Source: Antedon mediterranea (taxonomy: Eukaryota; Echinodermata; Crinoidea; Comatulida; Antedonidae). From it: 64,000 nucleotides of DNA. Each line of letters starts with the position of its first letter. The stretch's first letter is position 1. The notes under the pieces were generated by a model. That model did no database searches. It had not been told where the DNA came from and worked only from the letters and a program-made list of their open reading frames with translations. Of the stretch, positions 1 through 27,231 are shown piece by piece. The position numbers were made by a program, and so were the translations under genes. The stretch lies in NCBI RefSeq assembly GCF_964355755.1, contig NC_092680.1, positions 21,615,001 to 21,679,000 on the forward strand. The letters run 5' to 3'.

Positions 1-865
1 TATTCATCTTCCTTGTCGCGCGCGCGTCTACATCATACGCGTGATCAAAATAGCAGCAGCTAGCTGGTGGCATATGGGGAGAGAGAAATACGATTTTCAT
101 TTTCAATTCATATTAATTCTAGACATTTATTTAGATCTGACACTGAAAGTCTGCAGCAACAGAGAATGTAATTAAATCTGTGTTAAATGTTAATTACTAT
201 AGAGTAACTACAACATAGGCAAGGCAAATGATGAGTCTCGGCTAGTCTCTCTATCTAGGCCTATGGTAGGGGCCTAGGCCTAGCTCAAAACTGTGTAGCG
301 CCTAGCTAGGCCTAACCTCTATATCTTGTTTGCCTGTGCTAGGCCTACTAATACTGGCTGCCTCAACTCGGCCTCCTAGTCTGCACATGTTTGAGGAATG
401 TTGTTCTTTTCATTCAGTCATTCGATTGAATGAAAGTTAAAGTTTTTAAGTAGATTGAATGTAAGTAATACTGTATTAATATTGTATTAGTAAAGACTTG
501 GGACACTAGCTAGTACTAGTAGGCTAGGCTAGAATAAGTATTTTAAAACAGACAGGGGTGATATAAAGTGTTTCACTCTCTCTTCTTCGATTTTTTACTC
601 GGGGTACCCGAGTCTAGTACTTACTCATTTTCTCCTTCTCTTCCTCCATCTGGACACTATTGAGTAAAAAGTGCGATTTTTAAAGTACTACTCCTCCCTT
701 ATTCGTTATAGTATTGAGCTGGGATTTGGCATGAACATACTACAGGGACATGTCCTCAAAGCTATAGAGCCGGATATTTAATGTTTTGTTAATTAATTTG
801 TTTAATTAAGAAGCCACAATGTGTGACACACACCACAGCGTTATGTAGTTATATGGTTATATGCG

Positions 866-936
866 GATTCTTGGCGTAGTGGTTATCACGTTTGCTTAAC
901 ACGCAGAAGGTACCTGGTTCGAGCCCGGACGAAACC
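866..936 (+). tRNA. tRNA-Val(AAC)-like sequence, probably a degenerate copy
   Basis: A B-box-like 'ggttcgagcc' and an anticodon arm with loop TTAACAC (anticodon AAC, Val) are present, followed by a run of eight T that suits Pol III termination. The D-loop region resembles the second copy 280 bp downstream. The acceptor stem (5' GATTCTT against 3' ACGAAAC) has at least two mismatches and the T stem is imperfect. This is therefore more likely a decaying copy or a tRNA-derived pseudogene than an active gene. Confidence 0.45.
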
Positions 937-1149
937 TTTTTTTTAAACTTTATGGTGAAAAGTACTGTATACGCAATATGATAATTATACAGAGTATATC
1001 TTATTTTTATTATTTTTTAAAATACTTATTTTGTGTAATCGGTAATTATCACTTTTACACATGTTTATTTTGCTTTGTGCTTATTACCATTTATTTGTAA
1101 TTTAAATGGATTAAAAAACTTTCTGTAACCCACATTTTTAATGTAAGAG

Positions 1150-1219
1150 GTTTCGTAGTGTAGTGGTTGTCAAGTCTGCTTAACACGCAGAAGGTCCCGG
1201 TTCGAGCCCTGGCGAAACC
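1150..1219 (+). tRNA. tRNA-Val (anticodon AAC)
   Basis: The acceptor stem GTTTCGT pairs fully with 3' GCGAAAC, counting one G-T wobble. The anticodon stem TCTGC/GCAGA is perfect around loop TTAACAC, giving anticodon AAC (Val). The start GTTTCGTAGTGTAGTGGTT follows the usual animal tRNA-Val form. The T arm (CCCGG TTCGAGC CCTGG) has a mismatch, so activity is plausible but not certain. No CCA is encoded, as expected in eukaryotes. A T-rich stretch follows. Confidence 0.6.
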
Positions 1220-2882
1220 TATTTTCTTTACTTTCTAACTGTATACGTCTGTATACAGCTTCTTTCGCTGTACCCCGAGTATTGCACATTCGTGCTTGTT
1301 TTTACATTATAAACGTGAATCTTATAAACAATGATTTTCTTGTATTCTTTTTTCGTGTAATATATGATTACATACAGTATATAACATTAAATTATAATTT
1401 ATATGATAGGCCTATGTCCAGTTTATCTATACTTGCTTGATTAATCAATGAAACACAAATTTGCACAAAACCTTATTTTGGTTGAATCACAAAACAAAAA
1501 CTAGGCCCTTTAACAGTGCCTATTTAAAAAATATCTTGATATATTTCATTTGTAGTGAATGTGTATACAGTGAGCATACTGCCATATTACATTATCTATT
1601 ACATGTGTGATGTATTAATGTGTATATATTAATGTGTTACTGTTAAGAAAGACAATATTAAATGCATTATTAATAATCTACTTTGCAGTATAATAAAGTA
1701 TTAAAGTGTAAATAAATAAGTTCTGTATGAATCGTGCAATTGATATATTGTATAATGTGTTTATTGTTATATTTCATCTGTGTATAGTTATGAACTTATG
1801 TCTTGTATAATACAGTAGTTTTTAGAATATTTTTATGTAATTATTGATAATTAATAATGTTAATTATTATAAATGTTGTTCCAATGACGGGAGTAAAATA
1901 ACTTTTTCTTGAAGACAAATATTAATAATAAAGTTTTTCTAAATGGTATCTTTTTTTTAGTATGTGTGTATGTCTACAGTATCAGTATAAAATAAACCTG
2001 CAGAGACCATCTAAATCTGATCAGGGGCAGGTCCAGTTGGAGGGGTAGCACTAGGGTTGCGAGGTCCACCCTTAGTCACCCAAAATCACTTCATGTTTTT
2101 AGTCTAAACATAAACAAACTTACAATTGATCACACAAGTTTATGAATCTTAATGGGGGGCATAATTATATGCTCTCCAATGTCTGTTCGTAGCAAACCCA
2201 TAAAAACAAACTACTACGACTTAATATAGTAATCCAACGCGCATCGTGCACCCATTAGGCCTATTATTGAACTAGACTTGCCCCAAGTCTGTATTCATTG
2301 TCTTTTTTTTTATTTATTTGTTTTTATTTCGATTTTTATCTGAAAATATCCAAACTCAAGTAATACACGTATATGAAACGCCATATGTGCCAAAATATTT
2401 ATATTTTTACTATGTTAAGACAAAACTCCGTCTGGAGCCCAGACTAGTATTGAACCAACTCACAGCCGATTCTGCTACTGATCGTTTTCACATTAATTTG
2501 TGGGCGCTATTACATTTGTGGTTGTTTCCACATTTGTGGGTGATGCGTTTTTACATTTGTGGGTGATGCGTTTTTACATTTGTGGTTGTTTCCACATTTG
2601 TGGGTTCAACAGTCCATCCAAAAACTCCTAGTACTAGTAGCCAGTGAGACTAGCTCGTACACAGCAGACAGAAGAGCATGTTTTACTGTACAACCGTTAA
2701 TGTAGAAAACGCCAGCTAATATCGAAACACCAACAGCTTATGTAGTAAATAAAAATCAACACCAGCTAATGTAGAACGGTCTAATGTAGTACGAAAATTG
2801 CCTCACACTCACAGCTACTAATGTAGTTACTATCGCCAGCTAATGTAAACATATATATTTTACAAACCTATTATGTCTAAAT

Positions 2883-2994
2883 CAGGGAAGAGTTAAATTA
2901 CAATTAATTTAACTCTTCCCTGGTCTAAATCATGTGCAAATGCATCTATTTACTTAGTGTTACCAGGGAAGAGTTAAATTACTCTTCCCTGGTG
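2883..2994. repeat. Two adjacent palindromes sharing a CAGGGAAGAGTTAAAT arm
   Basis: The left palindrome (about 2883-2922) has arms CAGGGAAGAGTTAAAT around a roughly 8-bp centre. The right one (about 2963-2994) has the same arm with almost no loop. The arms are identical between the two, and about 40 bp of unrelated sequence separates them. They look like collapsed fold-back elements or two internally deleted copies of one inverted-repeat transposon. Confidence 0.7.
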
Positions 2995-3299
2995 TTACGA
3001 CAATACGAATGATACCGAGTGGTGGTTCGCCTAGACATCCGTACATTCCAATCAAAACGTTTTCATTTCATTGTCATTGCGTCCTGCCTCACTTCCAGTC
3101 TCGAACACAGTTCACTTCAAGTCTTTATTTACAGTCAACAGTCCCATATCCACTGTCTTATCTCCTCTCAGGATAGCCTACCATCTCCGACTTGTACCGT
3201 CTCGCGAGTCCCTCATTCCCTTGTCTCGTACACCCAACACAGCTTTCCAAAAAAGCCCCCGCGCATCACAACGCTCCCTTCTTATTCGTCCACATGCGA

Positions 3300-3425
3300 C
3301 ACCTGATTGTCATCGTGACACATGACTATCGTCACACCATGGAGGTATATATATACCTCCATGACCTGATTGTCATCGTGACACATGACTATCGTCACAC
3401 CATGGAGGTATATATACCTCCATGG
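3300..3425. repeat. Duplicated unit with palindromic CATGGAGGTATATA centre
   Basis: A roughly 55-bp unit (cctgattgtcatcgtgacac... ending in a palindrome around 'ccatggaggtatatatacctcc') occurs twice in tandem. The palindrome (ATGGAGGTATATATACCTCCAT type) can form a hairpin. The same arm 'catggaggtat' recurs as an imperfect palindrome at about 49931-49973. Confidence 0.7.
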
Positions 3426-4461
3426 TCACACGGACCATTAGCTATCAGCCTATATCCACCTCTCGTAAGCGACCGACTTTCAAAACGCGGCTATCTCGTA
3501 ATCGACCACCTCTCTTAAGGGACCACCTCTATTGAACGAGCACCATCTGTTAAGGGATCGCTTCTCATAACCGACCACCTCTCGTAAGAAGGATCACCTC
3601 CTCTCATAAGAGACCTCTTCTCATAATCGAACACCTCACTTAAGTGACCACCTCTATTTAGGGATCGCTTCTCATAATCGACCACCTCTCTTAACGACCA
3701 CCCCGGCTCTTAAGTGACCACCTCTTTTATAGGACCACCAACTCTGATTTCCACTTTGATGTTTTGACATCAATGTTGTTTTCGGTCTTTGGTCTTTCGC
3801 TGAGTCTCTCTGAGTGCGATCTTAGATGGTGTATTTTAATTTAATCGGATCGGAGGATACCATGTCAGCCATCTTTACATCCTTACTCCACTTAATCTCT
3901 CCTGTTCTTTTATACAAATCTTCATTTTTCATTTTCTCGGGCTACCTTATACCGATTATTCTCTTTTTCATTATTATACTGTATTACTTTTGTAGTTTTA
4001 TATTTTGTAAATACAGTATAATTTAATTTCTTTGTAATAATAGGCCTAGCCATAATTCAAATCACTTTTCTTTTATTTTCATCTGGAACACCTTCACTTA
4101 AGAAGTGTGCCACTTTTTCTAAAGTGTAGCTTCCAAATAAATTATTTTATATATTATTATAGATCATTTTGTAAATGTTAGTTCCGCATTTACAATTTTC
4201 GCAAATCGCGTCCTATAGATCCTGGTTTGAACTGCAGATCGCCTCCGGTTATAGATTAGTCCACCATGGGGACAAACGAACAGTTCATTTATTTGTGTTC
4301 TGTAGACCAGCGTGATTTTGTAACTTTGCGATTTAAATCACAAAAGAAGGTCGTTATTTGTAGTCCGACAAATTATTAATAATGATTAGACTATAGATCG
4401 AGGGTTCAAAGTTTATTAATAACTATATTGAGTCATCTGCTCTTGCTTCAACACCAGTGAC

Positions 4462-7400
4462 ATGTCTGCTCGCGAGGAAAAGGTGGAATTAGTGGTTAAA
4501 AACTGTGGAAAGTTACTGGAAGGACCTCACTGGGATGGAGCTAATGACACCTTGCTATTCGTTGATATATTAGGAAATGCCGTACACCGCTATCATCCAC
4601 AAACAGACAAGCTTCAGTCTGTTAAGATCGGTTAGTAAATCGGTTTTTAAAAAACGCCACGGTGTATATAATAATAAACATAGGCGCCGCGAAAAAAACT
4701 GTTTTGACAAACGCATGCTTATACACTGCGGTGTTTTTTTCGATGGATTTTAACCGGTGAACATGTTTTTCTAATTGTTTTCAATCATACAGTTATGTAG
4801 ACCAATCTTTTAAGAACATTTTACAGTAATTTTTTTTCTCATACGACCCCCCGTTCAGGGGATACGACGTTTTAATTAACACGGTGTCCCCGAAAACGCT
4901 GTTGGTTACACTCGGCAGGTCAAGATGGCTTTCGTAATACGAAAGTCTGAATGTACTGTAAACGACCACACCCACACGGGTATGGAACGCCCAAATGCAT
5001 GGTGCGCTACTCTCGCCATAATTTAATATCAATTTGTTTATTTTTAGGTGAATGCCATGCCAGCTGTTTTCACTCAACATTTTTTTGTCAACAATGAAAG
5101 TATAAATGTTTGATTTGATACCTGTAATAATTATTACAGTAAGCCTACTATAAACTTAAACAAAATTTGTTAAATGAAGAGTTCTGTTCAATATATTCCA
5201 GGTCAATAGAAATCATTTAGATCCTCATCTGCTTCAAATGGAAACATTACGATTTGTTATATGTAATGTATATGTTATGCAATTATTCACGGTTAATTTT
5301 TTTAGATGAGAATGTTGGAGCAGTGGTACCCACTAAGGATGGCCGGACATTGATTGCAGGACGTCACGCTTTCTTGTTCTTAGACTGGACAAGTGGCAAG
5401 CTAGATCAAATCACGGCAGTTGATTCAGATAAGCCTGATAATCGTTTTAATGATGGGAAGTGTGATCCTGCTGGCAGATTCTGGGCAGGTGATTCATTTC
5501 TACAACATATACATCAATTACATTCTTCTCAATGTTAATATATCAAATATAGGTGAAATGATGCTGATGATTTATCTCAATCAGTGGCAGATCACCCCCC
5601 CCCCCCCCCCCCACCACCACCCTTCATTTCTCAAATTGTAATGCAAAAGATAGGACATCAAATTGAGCTTCAAGCCCTTCATTTCATCACTTTTAGGCCC
5701 TGGTTCCCCCCTATTTCAAAATCTTGGATCCGTACGTCACTGTCATCTTCCCAATTACATCTTCTACTGTATTTTACAATCAAAATTTGTGGTAGGCATG
5801 AATGTAATTATGATCTGTTGTGTATAAAATATTGTACATATTTTCTATTTCACTTTTGTATGGAAAAAACAATTGCAAACGTGGACAGTGATTGATGAAT
5901 TATATATTACCCATAATTACCCTTGTTACGTTTCAATCAATAAAGCCATGTGGTCTGTGTGAAAGTACAGATTGTTATTTATGCAGAATAGTTTAATTTG
6001 ATGATGCTTTTGCCTTATTTGTTTTTTTTTAACATAAAAAAAATTTTCAGCTGCCATAGGGAAATTTATTTGTAGAACTAAAATGTCAAACTAGTTTGAC
6101 AAAAAAGTGTGATATGCCCAAATATGGTAGTGATATGACATCATGTGTTCATATATGAGCACATCACATTTTGTTGATAGGGACGTGTAGACAGATCTTT
6201 ATACGTACAATTACCAATCATTGTCTGATGACGATTTGATACTATCAGATCGAAATGTCACAGTATATATGACAATTTCATTTACTTAATATATAAATTT
6301 AGCTAAATTATATTTATTTCAAGGTACAATGGGACCTGAAAAAACCCCAGCAGAGGTGTTATTAAATCAAGGGACAATGTATTGTCTAAACACAGATCTT
6401 AAAGTGACATCACATTTTGATCAAGTCAACATATCAAATGGATTAGCGTGGAGTTTGGATCACAAAACTATGTATTACATAGACTCTCTGCCTGGCTATC
6501 TTGATGCGTTTGACTACAATAAAGTAACCGGTGAAATTAGTATGTATTCTAATTTACTTGACACGCCCGTAGCAAGGGGTTTTTTTATTTTGATTTTAGC
6601 CTAGGATCTTGACGATTTTTCCCCCTTTTCTGGACATTTATACCATTATAATAATTAGTGGGGTGGGGGGGGGGGGTGGGGAGAGGAATGATTTTAGAAT
6701 GTAGCCAGGTAACCACAGTGATATTAGAATTCATTTATACAAACTGTGTGTAACATCATGGAGGAGGTAAATCATTCATCCATATGGTAACATATTCATA
6801 TTAAAAAGATTTTTTTTTTAGAAAATCGACGTCATATACTAAAAGTTCCCAACGATGAAGGGTTGCTAGACGGTATGTGCATAGACAGTGAAGGAATGCT
6901 GTGGATTGCAATGTTCTCAAAGTCCAAAGTCAATAGATACAACCCGAACACAGGTAAGAACAGTGAGCAGAACAACATGTAATTAAAGCTCTGTCTACAC
7001 TATCAAACTAGTTTGACAAAAAAAGTGTGATGTGCCCAAATATGGTAGTGATATGCTTAAATATGGTAGTGATATGACATCATGTTCATATATGGGCACA
7101 TCACATTTTTTTTTCACATTAAGTTTGATAGTGTAGACATAGCTTTTAAGAGATGATAACATTTATATTGTTAGGTTAGGTTAAGTGTGCCACACAGATT
7201 AAAAGCTTTTACTTGCTTGTGGTATCCTTTTACTTGCTTGTGGTATCCTTTTGCTTGTGGTATCCTTTTACTTACTTGTGGTATCCTTTTGCTTGTGGTA
7301 TCCTTTTGCTTGCTTGTGGTATCCTTTTGCTTGTGGTATCCTTTTGCTTGTGGTATCCTTTTACTTGCTTGTGGTATCCTTTTTATACTTTTATTGTACT

Positions 7401-8357
7401 TCTCTACTCTATTAAGAATTTTTATGTGAAAAATAATAATTAAAAGTATATAAATTTCTAAAATGAAAAACAATCAAACAATCTTTGATCTATTGTTGGT
7501 ATGACATTTAAGATGACCTTTGGTATGACATTTAAGATGACCTTTGGTATGACGTTTAAGATGACCTTTGGTATGACATTTAAGATGACCTTTGGTATGA
7601 CACTTAATATGACCTTTGATTTGACATTTAAGATGACCTTTGATTTGAAATTTAAGATGACCTTTGATTTGACATTTAAGATGACCTTTGATTTGAAATT
7701 TAAGATGATCTTTGATTTGACATTTAAGATGACCTTTGGTATGACATTTAAGATGACCTTTGATTTGTGTGTTGAGTTATTGTTTACATTGTCTCTGACT
7801 GGTTGATAACAACACACATTTAGCAATGTAACATTATTTATTATTATTGAATTTTTCCTACATCTACATTTCATTTATTTTTATAAAAACAAACAATAGA
7901 GAGAGACAGGATTCCCAAAAGTGGGTCTGCAAAGCAAAACATTATCTTCCAACAATAAAATACAAAATTACGACAATAGAAATCATAACATTTACCAATG
8001 TAACATTATTTATTATTATTGATTTTTTCCTACAGCTATGTCATCATAACATAGCAATGTAACATTAAAATGTACAGAACAGAGTTATATATTTTATTTT
8101 TTCCTATAGATATATAGATAAATATCATCATAACATTTTATTAATAATTTAAAGGAGAAAAACTAAAGACGATCACGTTTCCTGCCACAAATGTCACGTC
8201 TTGCTGTTTTGGCGGAAAAGATTACGATGAGCTGTACGTGACAGTTTCAGCAGAAGGTATATCTGAGGAGGAGTTGCAGAAGCAACCCCTCGCTGGATCC
8301 ATTTTTAAGGTCACTGGTTTAGGGGTCAGAGGACTACCAGCCAATATCTTTGGATAA
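4462..8357 (+). CDS. RGN: Regucalcin / SMP-30 / gluconolactonase family protein
   Basis: Cytosolic six-bladed beta-propeller enzyme. The family hydrolyses sugar lactones using one bound divalent cation and is also called a calcium-binding regulator. Exons: 4462-4630, 5306-5488, 6324-6539, 6822-6953, 8155-8357. The total of 903 nt gives 300 aa, the usual family length (human about 299). All introns are GT-AG and every junction is phase 1. Metal ligands are visible in family positions: Glu20 (LLEGPHW), Asn156 (ISNGLAW) and Asp206 (LLDGMCID). The substrate-side Asn105-Asp106 pair (RFNDGKCDP) is also present. The ATG at 4462 (MSAREEK) is the only one that places LLEGPHW at the normal distance. 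Intron 2 contains a long poly-C tract and a MITE; intron 4 is filled with a MITE and two minisatellites. The gene converges on FAM91A1. A possible AATAAA lies at 8538-8543. Confidence 0.93.
5591..5625 (+). repeat. Poly-C/CCA tract in RGN intron 2
   Basis: About 18 consecutive C followed by CCA repeats. Simple low-complexity DNA within the intron. Confidence 0.9.
6083..6200. mobile_element. MITE family A, copy 1 (ends eroded)
   Basis: Core of the family (gtgatatgcccaaatatggtagtgatatgac and its inverted partner ending gcacatcacat) between eroded ends. It lies in RGN intron 2. The right end 'gtgtagacagatctt' still matches the family terminus. Confidence 0.7.
6986..7148. mobile_element. MITE family A, copy 2 (near full length)
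   Basis: Inverted terminal repeats of the form AAGCTCTGTCTACACTATCA and TGATAGTGTAGACATAGCTT bound a palindromic core containing two 'aaatatggtagtgatatg' units. It lies in RGN intron 4. It encodes no protein, as expected for a non-autonomous element. Confidence 0.85.
7190..7385. repeat. Minisatellite, GGTATCCTTTTGCTTGT units
   Basis: About twelve imperfect copies of a 17-21-bp unit (ggtatccttttacttgcttgt, or a shorter form without 'actt'). It lies in RGN intron 4. The reading frames here on both strands are translations of the repeat, not genes. Confidence 0.9.
7497..7770. repeat. 24-bp minisatellite in RGN intron 4
   Basis: About eleven copies of a unit of the form tttggtatgacatttaagatgacc, with a variant block in which 'ggtatgac' becomes 'gatttgac/gatttgaa'. 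Open frames exist on both strands because the unit is a multiple of three and contains no stop. I see no reason to call them genes. Confidence 0.9.
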
Positions 8358-8492
8358 GAGATGCATAGATGATGATAGACAAGCAACCCCTCGTTGGATC
8401 CATTTTAAGAGGTTTAATGATTACAGTACTAGCAAGGTTTATGCATAGAAGTTACAGAAGTAACTCCTTGCTGGATCTATTTTAAATGGGTT
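8275..8492 (+). repeat. Decayed duplications of the RGN last-exon segment
   Basis: The exon 5 segment 'agaagcaacccctcgctggatccattttt' (about 8275-8306) recurs twice after the stop codon, as 'acaagcaacccctcgttggatccatttta' (about 8377-8405) and 'acagaagtaactccttgctggatctatttta' (about 8453-8484). Identity falls with distance. These are fragments in the 3' flank or UTR and are not coding. Confidence 0.75.
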
Positions 8493-10534
8493 CATTGATA
8501 TACCAGCCTTTTTTTCAAGTTATTCATAAATAACAAAAATAAACATCTGATTCAGATATTGATGAAGTAGAACAAAAAACCATCAACATTGATAATTATT
8601 TGAAAGTATCGTTCTCTCTATCACAACAGTATTGAAATCAAGTTACCATCAAATTAAGTAATTTTTTCTTCCAAGGACAAATATTAGAATATTATAATGT
8701 AAATATCTTATTAATTTTTAATTTGTATATTCCATAATTTTATAATATAAAGTAAACAAAGATGCAATATAAAGAAAGAGGAGGGTCACACCATTGTTGG
8801 TAACCGTGCTTCACCCTCCTCAGCTCCGCTTCTTGTTGTGTTGATTATTTGGAACATGAAAATGTGTTCATAATAAAATATTTTAATTCAGTATTAAATT
8901 TATTGTTATGTAATAGTTTTTCTGAAAGAAATCAAGACATTTTTTGAAATGAACAAATCAGTCTTTAAAAAATCACAGTTCATAAATAAATTTATTATTG
9001 ACAAATTTAAAGAAACAACAAAAACTGCTTACATCAGTCAAATTTATGTCTATAAACAGGTATTAAAACATGGTGATAATTTCTTACAATGTACACACTA
9101 TTTGGTCAAGTATTATGTAATATAATAAGATAATAAAATGAATGAGATAATAAAATGAATGAGATAATAAAATGAATGAGATAATAAAATTATAATACAA
9201 TATAACTTGTTTGCATTTTCGGTGGTTTGGCTCTCTGATATGACTTAAGCTCCATTCACACTTGATGGCACTGTTCTGTTACATAATAATAAATCGTATA
9301 GAGAACTCTCTGATATGACTTAAGCTCCATTCACGCTTGATGGCACCGTTTTGTTACATAATAGAAAATCGTATTGAGGACTCTCTGATACAACTTAAGC
9401 TCCATTCACACTTGACGGCACCGTTTTGTTACACAATAGAAAATCGTATTGAGAACTCTCGACTGATATGACTTATGCTCCATTCACACTTGACGGCATC
9501 ATTTTGTTACATAATAGAAAATCGTACAGAGAACTCTCTGATATGACTTATGATTTCACAGACTTAAGCTCCATTCACACTTGACGGCATCGTTTTGTTA
9601 CATAATAGAAAATCGTATAGAGAACTCTCTGATATAACTTATGATTTCACAGACTTAAGCTCCATTCACAATTGACGGCATCGTTTTGTTACATAATAGA
9701 AAATCGTATAGAGAACTCTCTGATGATGACTTAAGATTTCACAGACTTAGTAAGCTACATTTCTAGAGAATAGAATGGCACCGTGTGAATGCACCTTTAC
9801 TCGGTCAGAAGATCAACAATTTTTTACTAAGATTCAAAATAATTATATTTGTCAGTATATTCAAGTTTTGGAAGAGTCAACATTATCATTCAATAAACAA
9901 TAACAAATCCTAAGAGGTATATATACGCAATGGCCGATGATCGCATGCACAATAAAAAATGTCAATTAGCAATATAATACATTAATATACAGTGAAAGAA
10001 TATAATTAAAATAATTATGTATGTTGACATACGTTGTTAAAACTTGCAATTTTAAAATACTAACAAAGAAATGTTCCAATGATTTTTATGTGGCTAATTT
10101 AAGGGGTATCTGTAGTCAATTCCATACATTGTACACTATACAAATACATTTTTTATTTAAATTTCATGTTTGTCACTGAACATAAATTTGAATAAGTAAT
10201 AATTTGCAAACTATATGAACATCATAATTTATTTAATATCTCTACGGTACTATTAATATTTTTGTTTTTACAACACAAAATTTCTGTATAGTACAGAATT
10301 TATATAGTATAGAACATATTGACTTAATAATATAAAATAGTTACACACTTAACTTTAACATTTAAATTATCATTTTGTAGATTAGTTTTTACAATATTCC
10401 TCTCTCTCCCCCCACCCCTCCCTCATTACTGTTTTCATTGTGCCACTTTTAAATATCAGGATGTTTAAACCCACTGATCACATCAAAATACCCCTAAAAC
10501 ACCACAGATTTCCTTTCAGCAGCCGACAACGTAT
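8358..10534. other. Convergent intergenic region between RGN and FAM91A1
   Basis: No gene is seen. The region should hold both 3' UTRs. It contains decayed RGN exon fragments, a hairpin near 8779-8822 (gaggagggt...accctcctc), a short 17-bp tandem repeat (9126-9190) and a larger array derived from an inverted-repeat element (9231-9800). The rest is AT-rich unique sequence. Confidence 0.7.
9231..9800. repeat. 75-90-bp tandem array bounded by an inverted end
   Basis: Seven copies of a unit with 'ctctctgatatgacttaagctccattcacac...ggcaccgttttgttacataata' lie in tandem. Later units carry an extra 'tatgatttcacaga'. The right edge (about 9773-9798, 'aatggcaccgtgtgaatgcacctt') is the inverse of the unit's 'aagctccattcacacttgatggcac'. 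The structure suits a MITE whose left end was tandemly amplified. Confidence 0.75.
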
Positions 10535-26183
<15,649 letters not shown>

Positions 26184-26452
26184 CTCCACAAAATGGAGAA
26201 AGTTAAGCAATGTTCAAAATAATTGTTATCTCTCTTTCCCCCGAAACGCAGAGAGTCGTGGCCTTTTTCTAGTTTTCCGGAAAAAACATGAGCAAAAAAT
26301 GACGTCATATGGTACTCATTCATGCGTAAAAGATGAACACTATATTCCGTTTTCTGCTGTTATCGAAAGGTTGAGAACAAAACAAAATGGTTTAATCAAT
26401 TTTATTTTTTATATAAATTTCAGAAATTCCAATAAAAGATTCTAAGCAATAT

Positions 26453-26526
26453 ATCTCTGTGGCGCAATCGGATACAGCGTTCGGCTCTTAATCGAAAGGT
26501 TGGTGGTTCAAGCCCACCCAGGGACG
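26453..26526 (+). pseudogene. tRNA-Asn-type unit 1 with CTT (Lys) anticodon
   Basis: The body matches the other units, but the anticodon loop is CTCTTAA instead of CTGTTAA, so the anticodon (487-489 within 26xxx) reads CTT, decoding Lys AAG. The compensating 3' stem base is C to T (G-T wobble). The D arm is altered (GGATACAGCG against GGTTAGCGCG) and the first acceptor base is A instead of G. It is probably a pseudogene, but if active it would be an anticodon-shifted tRNA. Confidence 0.6.
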
Positions 26527-26597
26527 ATTATGGTTTTATCAATTTTATTTTTTATATAAATTTCACGAATTCCAATAAAATATTCTAAGCTATATAT

Positions 26598-26669
26598 CTC
26601 TCTGTGGCGCAATCGGATAGCGAGTTCGGTTGTTAACCGAAAGGTTAGGTTCAAGCCCACCCAGGGACG
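26598..26669 (+). pseudogene. tRNA-Asn-type unit 2, T arm deleted
   Basis: Same family with anticodon GTT, but four bases of the T stem are missing ('aaggttaggttcaagccc') and the D arm carries GGATAGCGAG. The acceptor 5' base does not pair. It cannot fold into a normal tRNA. Confidence 0.7.
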
Positions 26670-26747
26670 ATTTGGTTTTAATCAATTTCTATTTCATTTT
26701 TATATAAATTTTACAATTTCCAAACAATAAAAAGTTTTAACTAATAT

Positions 26748-26760
26748 GTCTCTGTGGCGC

Positions 26761-26796
<36 letters not shown>

Positions 26797-26822
26797 ATGG
26801 TTCAAGCCCACCCAGAGGGACG
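26748..26822 (+). pseudogene. tRNA-Asn-type unit 3, small indels
   Basis: Anticodon GTT is kept. One base is missing from the D loop (GCGCATCGG), one T-stem base is changed (GATGG), and two extra bases lie in the 3' acceptor strand (CCCAGAGGGACG). Probably inactive. Confidence 0.6.
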
Positions 26823-26900
26823 ATATGTTTTTACTCAATTTCTATTTTATTTTTTCAATAAATTTCACAAATTTTAAACAATAAAAAGTCAAAAAAATAT

Positions 26901-26933
26901 GTCTCTGTGGGGCAATTGGTTAGCGCGTTTGGT

Positions 26934-26967
<34 letters not shown>

Positions 26968-26973
26968 AGGACG
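26901..26973 (+). pseudogene. tRNA-Asn-type unit 4, weakened D and acceptor stems
   Basis: Anticodon GTT. The D stem starts GGGGC instead of GGCGC, and the 3' acceptor strand lacks one G (CCAGGACG). The anticodon stem still pairs through a T-G wobble. Confidence 0.6.
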
Positions 26974-27027
26974 ATATGGTTTTACCAGGGCAATTTTTTT
27001 TATATTTTATTAATAAATTTTACAAAT

Positions 27028-27062
<35 letters not shown>

Positions 27063-27086
27063 ATGGTTCAAGCCCACCCAGGGACA
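27028..27086 (+). pseudogene. tRNA-Asn-type unit 5, 5' truncated
   Basis: Begins in the D loop ('tcggttagcgcg'). The 5' acceptor strand and first half of the D arm are absent. The anticodon arm (GTT), T arm and 3' strand remain. Confidence 0.8.
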
Positions 27087-27166
27087 ATATGGTTTTACTC
27101 AATTTCTATTTTATTTTTTCAATAAATTTCACAAATTCCAAACAATCAAACATTCTATCCTATTAT

Positions 27167-27186
27167 GTCTCTGTGACGCAATCGGA

Positions 27187-27231
<45 letters not shown>

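Larger units (their letters stand above)
1..4461. other. Intergenic region left of RGN
   Basis: No protein-coding gene is supported here. The stretch is AT-rich, with short GGCCTAGGCC-like repeats near 240-370. It contains two tRNA-Val-like sequences (866-936, 1150-1219), a short array of a 'catttgtgggtg' motif (about 2505-2605), two perfect palindromes sharing one arm (2883-2994), a duplicated palindromic unit (3300-3425), and a decayed run of 'gaccacctct' motifs (about 3460-3740). The open frames at 2318-2566, 3019-3518 and 3826-4026 translate these repeats or low-complexity DNA and show no recognisable domain. Confidence 0.7.

Noticed and set aside
7458-7874. 138-aa minus-strand frame and overlapping 101-aa plus-strand frame
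   Set aside because: Both translate a 24-bp minisatellite whose unit length is a multiple of three; no domain or splice context.
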